Positions 61,203 through 64,000 of a stretch of DNA of 64,000 nucleotides are shown here, piece after piece. How positions within the stretch are numbered: position 1 is the first letter of the stretch; each line of letters starts with the position of its first letter. The notes beneath the pieces are model-generated. The model did no database searches and was not told where the DNA came from. It saw only the letters and a list, made by a program, of their open reading frames with translations. Origin of the DNA: Datura wrightii. Lineage: Eukaryota > Streptophyta > Magnoliopsida > Solanales > Solanaceae. The position numbers and the translations under genes were made by a program. The DNA is taken from contig JASDFA010000001.1 in the NCBI GenBank assembly GCA_035772735.1, forward strand, positions 90,793,501 through 90,857,500, in the 5' to 3' direction.

Positions 61203-61222
61203 GAACACTGTCCCTAGTGTTC
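61188..61222 (-). promoter_or_regulatory. stem-loop plus PPT-like run after the second ORF (Athila-2)
   Basis: On the minus strand GAACACT and AGTGTTC pair around AGGGAC (61203-61222), followed by TTTAAGTGTGGGGTGGGG. Position and form equal those at 29636-29672 in Athila-1, but the stem sequence differs. Confidence 0.7.
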
Positions 61223-61264
61223 ACAAAAATTAAAATAACAAAATTGGGTGGTGGAACTCCCTGA

Positions 61265-62500
61265 TCAGTCAAAGTATTCCACTTCTTCATCAGGTGCTGC
61301 TGCCTCATCTCCCATGTCTGAGTCGCCTCCGTCGTCGTCATCGGACTCCACATCGGAGTCCTCCCGACGTGTCTCCTCATCTGTGGGGACATCATCATCA
61401 GTGGGCTCTACAAAGGCTGGCCCCACTCGGCATAGAGCCCTGGCATTTTCACCAAACGGGTAATCCAGCTCGAGCTGCCATAGCTCCTCCTCCGTGGCTG
61501 GTCTCCCACCAATCCTGAGCTGAAGCATTTGCATTCCAAACATTCGTGCCATGTACTGGTCGTCACGAGCATGTCGCTCGCCAAGTGTCAGCACTGGCCC
61601 GTGTGTGGTGTCGGGGGCCTTAGTTTTGGTCACGTCCAAGGCCCGCCGCTCCAACTGCGGGATGTAATCCAAAGCCTCTTCCTCGACGTCGAGGCCCCGG
61701 AGAAAGATGGTGATTAGTCCTCCGAACCCATACCTGTGGCCCTGGTGTAGTCGGGCTCTCTTCATGGCGGATATGATGACCGCCCCAACATTAATCTCCA
61801 GCCCTTTCATTAGGGCATACACTAGGCAAACACGATCCCGGGTCACATCAGTCATGTGCACCCCCGGGATTAGGCACGAGCAGACTATCTTCAGCCATAT
61901 TCTGGCCTCCCTGTTCATTTGAGAATACGGCAGAGTCTGGTGGTAACCCCTTTCCTTATGTCTGCTCCATCTGGCTGTGGATCAAGCCCCACACAATGTG
62001 CGTCTGATATCGGCATATGGTGGGGTGATGTTCAGCTGGCGGAGAACGTGGGCGTCTGTGTCCCGCGCTCCGATAATGGCATTTAGCTGCTGGGGTTCCA
62101 GAGTGACTATCTGCCCTCTGATCTTGATTGTGTGGCTTCTGATTGCCGGGTTCCAATTAGCATAGAACTCCCGGACTAGATGTAGGTTGCACTCCTTGGG
62201 CTCCTGAAATATGAAGCTGAGCCCAGCTGCCTCGATCCTTTGAACTATGCGGGGGAACTCCTGTGCTAATGGTTCCCGTGCAATATGCTCCTCGGGGAAG
62301 TATTTGTTTTCTTTATGCTTGGCATACCACTTCTTCCCCTCATCAGTTACCCATCTAGTTCCATATTGGCGGCGCTGGCCGCGTGGAACTGCTGGTGCAG
62401 CTGGGACTGCTGTGCCCAGTCTAAGTCTTTTCCTCCCGGTGCCTGAAGTTGATGCACCCTTACCTTTATCTTGCCTGCTTGCCATTTTGTCCGTCAACAC
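61265..62500 (-). pseudogene. second ORF, putative plant transposon protein type, one nonsense codon
   Basis: Minus-strand frame of 411 codons from ATG 62500; the in-frame ATG at 62485 (MASRQDKGKGASTSG) is the likelier start because it matches the N-terminus of the Athila-1 homologue. Domain segments: REFYANWNPAIRSH, IRGQIVTLEPQQLNAIIGA, WLKIVCSCLIPGVHMTDV and VYALMKGLEINVGAVIIS. The tail is strongly acidic (EDSDVESDDDDGGDSD). A single in-frame TGA just before 61980 is the only break. There is no signal peptide or membrane segment. The near-intact frame suggests selection until recently. The function of this family is unknown to me. Confidence 0.75.
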
Positions 62501-63391
62501 AAATAAACAAGCGCAATGTCAAGCTAAATAGATCTTAGCTTCGGCTAAGGTCGGGTTAACTAAGTTTACCCCACACTTAGTCCTTAGCTACAGTGATAAC
62601 AATACGGCAAGAATAACTTTATTTACACCAAAATACCAGCTATACAATTCATGCTTAGTGCGTTCAACAAGAAAAATTCGACGGTATAAATTTAGCGTAC
62701 TACTCAGACTTCGTACAGCTAATCCCAATCACTACCATCTCTAGCAATTCAACCACCACACTTAGCAACTAAAAACAACGAAACAAAAACAACAACAAAA
62801 ATTCTATATACATGAACCTATACAACCAACCCAGTTCGAACAATTTTCAACATTTTCCCCAAAACCCGAGAATTCGTCGTCTATTAACATTCAAACACTT
62901 TTTACAACGACTTATCTCCTTCAATACGTACACCCCGGCAAATATTTCACAAATTTAACAAGTTACCAATTTCGATTTCAACAACCAAGCCCTAGAATTG
63001 AATTTCGCAATCAAGCTCGAATAATTCATACAATCGACAAGTTCAAACGATCATTACAACATTCTGAACTTTTATCAATCAATAAATACTCAAATTCATG
63101 CTCAATTTTTACTTAGGGTGATTTATCTCACCTCTCATGCTTAAATTCGAATGGAATGGCTAAAAACTTGAGAGAGAATCGGAAAACATACCTCGAAGTT
63201 GAAGAACCGAAGAAAACTTGATAAGTTTTTGCTTTAGACCGTGGCACGTTGATGGGGGAGGGATTTTAGGAAGTTTGGTCGCGGAGGAATGTAAAAATGA
63301 GGGGAAAAGGGGAGAAATCGGGGGTTTAAAATGTAGAAAACACGCGGGTCACCCGGCAACCCGGTGTGACCCGTCACAATTTATATGGCAA

Positions 63392-63433
63392 CGTGTCACG
63401 GAGTGCATCGCGGTGCACTGCCTCCGTGACACG
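63392..63433. repeat. 42-base palindrome unit, spacer copy 1
   Basis: Arms CGTGTCACGGAG (63392-63403) and CTCCGTGACACG (63422-63433), 18-base centre containing CATCGCGG, the reverse complement of the CCGCGATG found in the LTR copies. Confidence 0.9.
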
Positions 63434-63486
63434 GAGCTATCGCGATAGCTTACTGGAATTTTTGAAAATTCCAGATTACACCTCAA

Positions 63487-63528
63487 CGTGTCACGGAGGG
63501 TAACGCGGAGGTCCTCCTCCGTGACACG
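63487..63528. repeat. 42-base palindrome unit, spacer copy 2
   Basis: Arms CGTGTCACGGAG (63487-63498) and CTCCGTGACACG (63517-63528), again with exactly 18 bases between. Confidence 0.9.
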
Positions 63529-63842
63529 GAGCTTCGCCCCAGCTCACTGTCTCTGCATTTTATTAATTTTTTCATACCTCGCCTTTTCCTTCACGATTCC
63601 GTGCATATTTTCCTCCATTTAACCTGAAAATCATCTCACTAAACAAAATTGGTTAGATTAATAGGTTTCACCTAACTAAAATAAAAAAAATACTAACTAA
63701 CACAAAAAAATTTGTAATAAATCAAGAAAAACAAAAAGAAAAATCTATTTACACTTTACAAAATGAAAAAAAAAATATATTTTTCACGGGTTGCCTCCCA
63801 TGCAGCGCCTGGTTTACCGTCGCGGCTCGACGTCCTTTATGC

Positions 63843-64000
63843 TCAATTGTCCGCTAGGGTGATGGACGATTTCTCACGATCCTTGTCCTCCCCCCAGTAG
63901 TGCTTACCCTTATCCGGTGGTCTTCCCATCAACTCTCGAGAATCATTCATCTGCTTAGCATTACCATGATCAATTACATTGATCACCGAGAGTTCTTCAT
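63843..64000 (-). CDS. gag-pro: Athila-2 gag-protease C-terminal end (partial)
   Basis: Minus-strand frame entering from the right edge: EELSVINVIDHGNAKQMND, then RELMGRPPDKGKHYW, ending at TGA 63843-63845. The start resembles the segment that follows the protease in Athila polyproteins. As in Athila-1, the frame closes here and the conserved non-coding block follows, with no reverse transcriptase. The gag and protease parts lie outside the window, so integrity cannot be judged. Confidence 0.55.
   Translation of the reverse strand, partial: EELSVINVIDHGNAKQMNDSRELMGRPPDKGKHYWGEDKDREKSSITLADN

Larger units (their letters stand above)
62501..63842. other. Athila-2 spacer between protease and second ORF
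   Basis: Begins on the minus strand with the conserved post-stop block (about 63785-63832; GTCGAGCCGCGACGGTAAAC, then TGGGAGGCAACCC). It contains two copies of the 42-base palindrome unit in the middle. The remaining 0.8 kb next to the second ORF is AT-rich without an ORF. Confidence 0.7.
58839..64000 (-). mobile_element. Athila-like element lacking RT and integrase, incomplete (Athila-2)
   Basis: Minus-strand element running past the window end. In element order: end of gag-protease (63843-64000), post-stop block and spacer (62501-63842), second ORF (61265-62500), 3' non-coding region with two PPT-like sites, and the 3' LTR (58839-59345). The same order and homologous blocks occur in Athila-1, although the LTRs differ in length (507 against about 1560 bases) and sequence. 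The target duplication should be ATGGT (58834-58838); its partner lies outside. Confidence 0.75.

Noticed and set aside
60814..61233. 139-residue plus-strand ORF
   Set aside because: Lys/Ile/Asn-rich chance frame in AT-rich DNA, antisense to the Athila-2 3' region, with no domain.
61248..61922. Several plus-strand ORFs opposite the second ORF of Athila-2
   Set aside because: Antisense shadows of the real minus-strand frame, which has family matches and an acidic tail.

Overview
This is plant nuclear DNA made almost entirely of transposable elements. It probably comes from a Solanaceae genome such as Capsicum, Solanum or Nicotiana. That placement rests on the element types (Tekay/Del chromovirus, Athila-like, Ogre-like, UBN2-type copia gag) and on remembered family sequences, not on a search. 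I found no convincing host gene, tRNA, rRNA or CRISPR array. Every coding stretch is a retroelement remnant, most with stops and frameshifts.

Layout, left to right. (1) 1-1875: AT-rich DNA ending in a Helitron 3' terminus. (2) 1936-36804: a four-deep nest. A copia element (LTR 1936-2409, gag from 2503) is split by a minus-strand Tekay composite (3172-36524). That is split by an Athila-like element (14154-33111), which is split by a gag-only Tekay-type element (17163-25507). Target-site duplications support the three inner levels: GAAGA/TAAGA, ACGGC/ACAGC and ACTTG/ACTTG. The Tekay composite has three LTRs, and its middle LTR also holds a solo LTR (7613-10344). (3) 36805-38094: CACTA-like subterminal repeats and a small unknown minus-strand ORF. 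(4) 38095-43494: a 5.4-kb Ogre-type solo LTR with perfect CTTAA duplications. (5) 44936-57786: a minus-strand Helitron split by a young Tekay element (46071-56446; 2.7-kb LTRs about 98% identical; TSD TTAAG). (6) 58248-58838: a copia LTR and gag, cut by a second Athila-like element (58839 to beyond the window end, minus strand).

Three patterns deserve attention. First, both Athila-like elements have a gag-protease reading frame that stops before reverse transcriptase, a conserved post-stop block, a spacer, a second ORF of the putative plant transposon protein type with an acidic tail, and then the 3' region. They look like one RT-less lineage that depends on helper elements. Second, a small stem-loop with an AGGA or GGGA loop sits just upstream of polypurine tracts in both Tekay and Athila-like elements; the stem sequence differs but pairing is largely kept. 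Third, the LTRs carry GC-rich palindromes. One 42-nt unit (12-nt arms CGTGTCACGGAG/CTCCGTGACACG, 18-nt centre) occurs in both LTRs of the young Tekay element, in the second Athila-like LTR, and twice in that element's internal spacer.

All coordinates and identities were read by eye; no alignment or database search was run.
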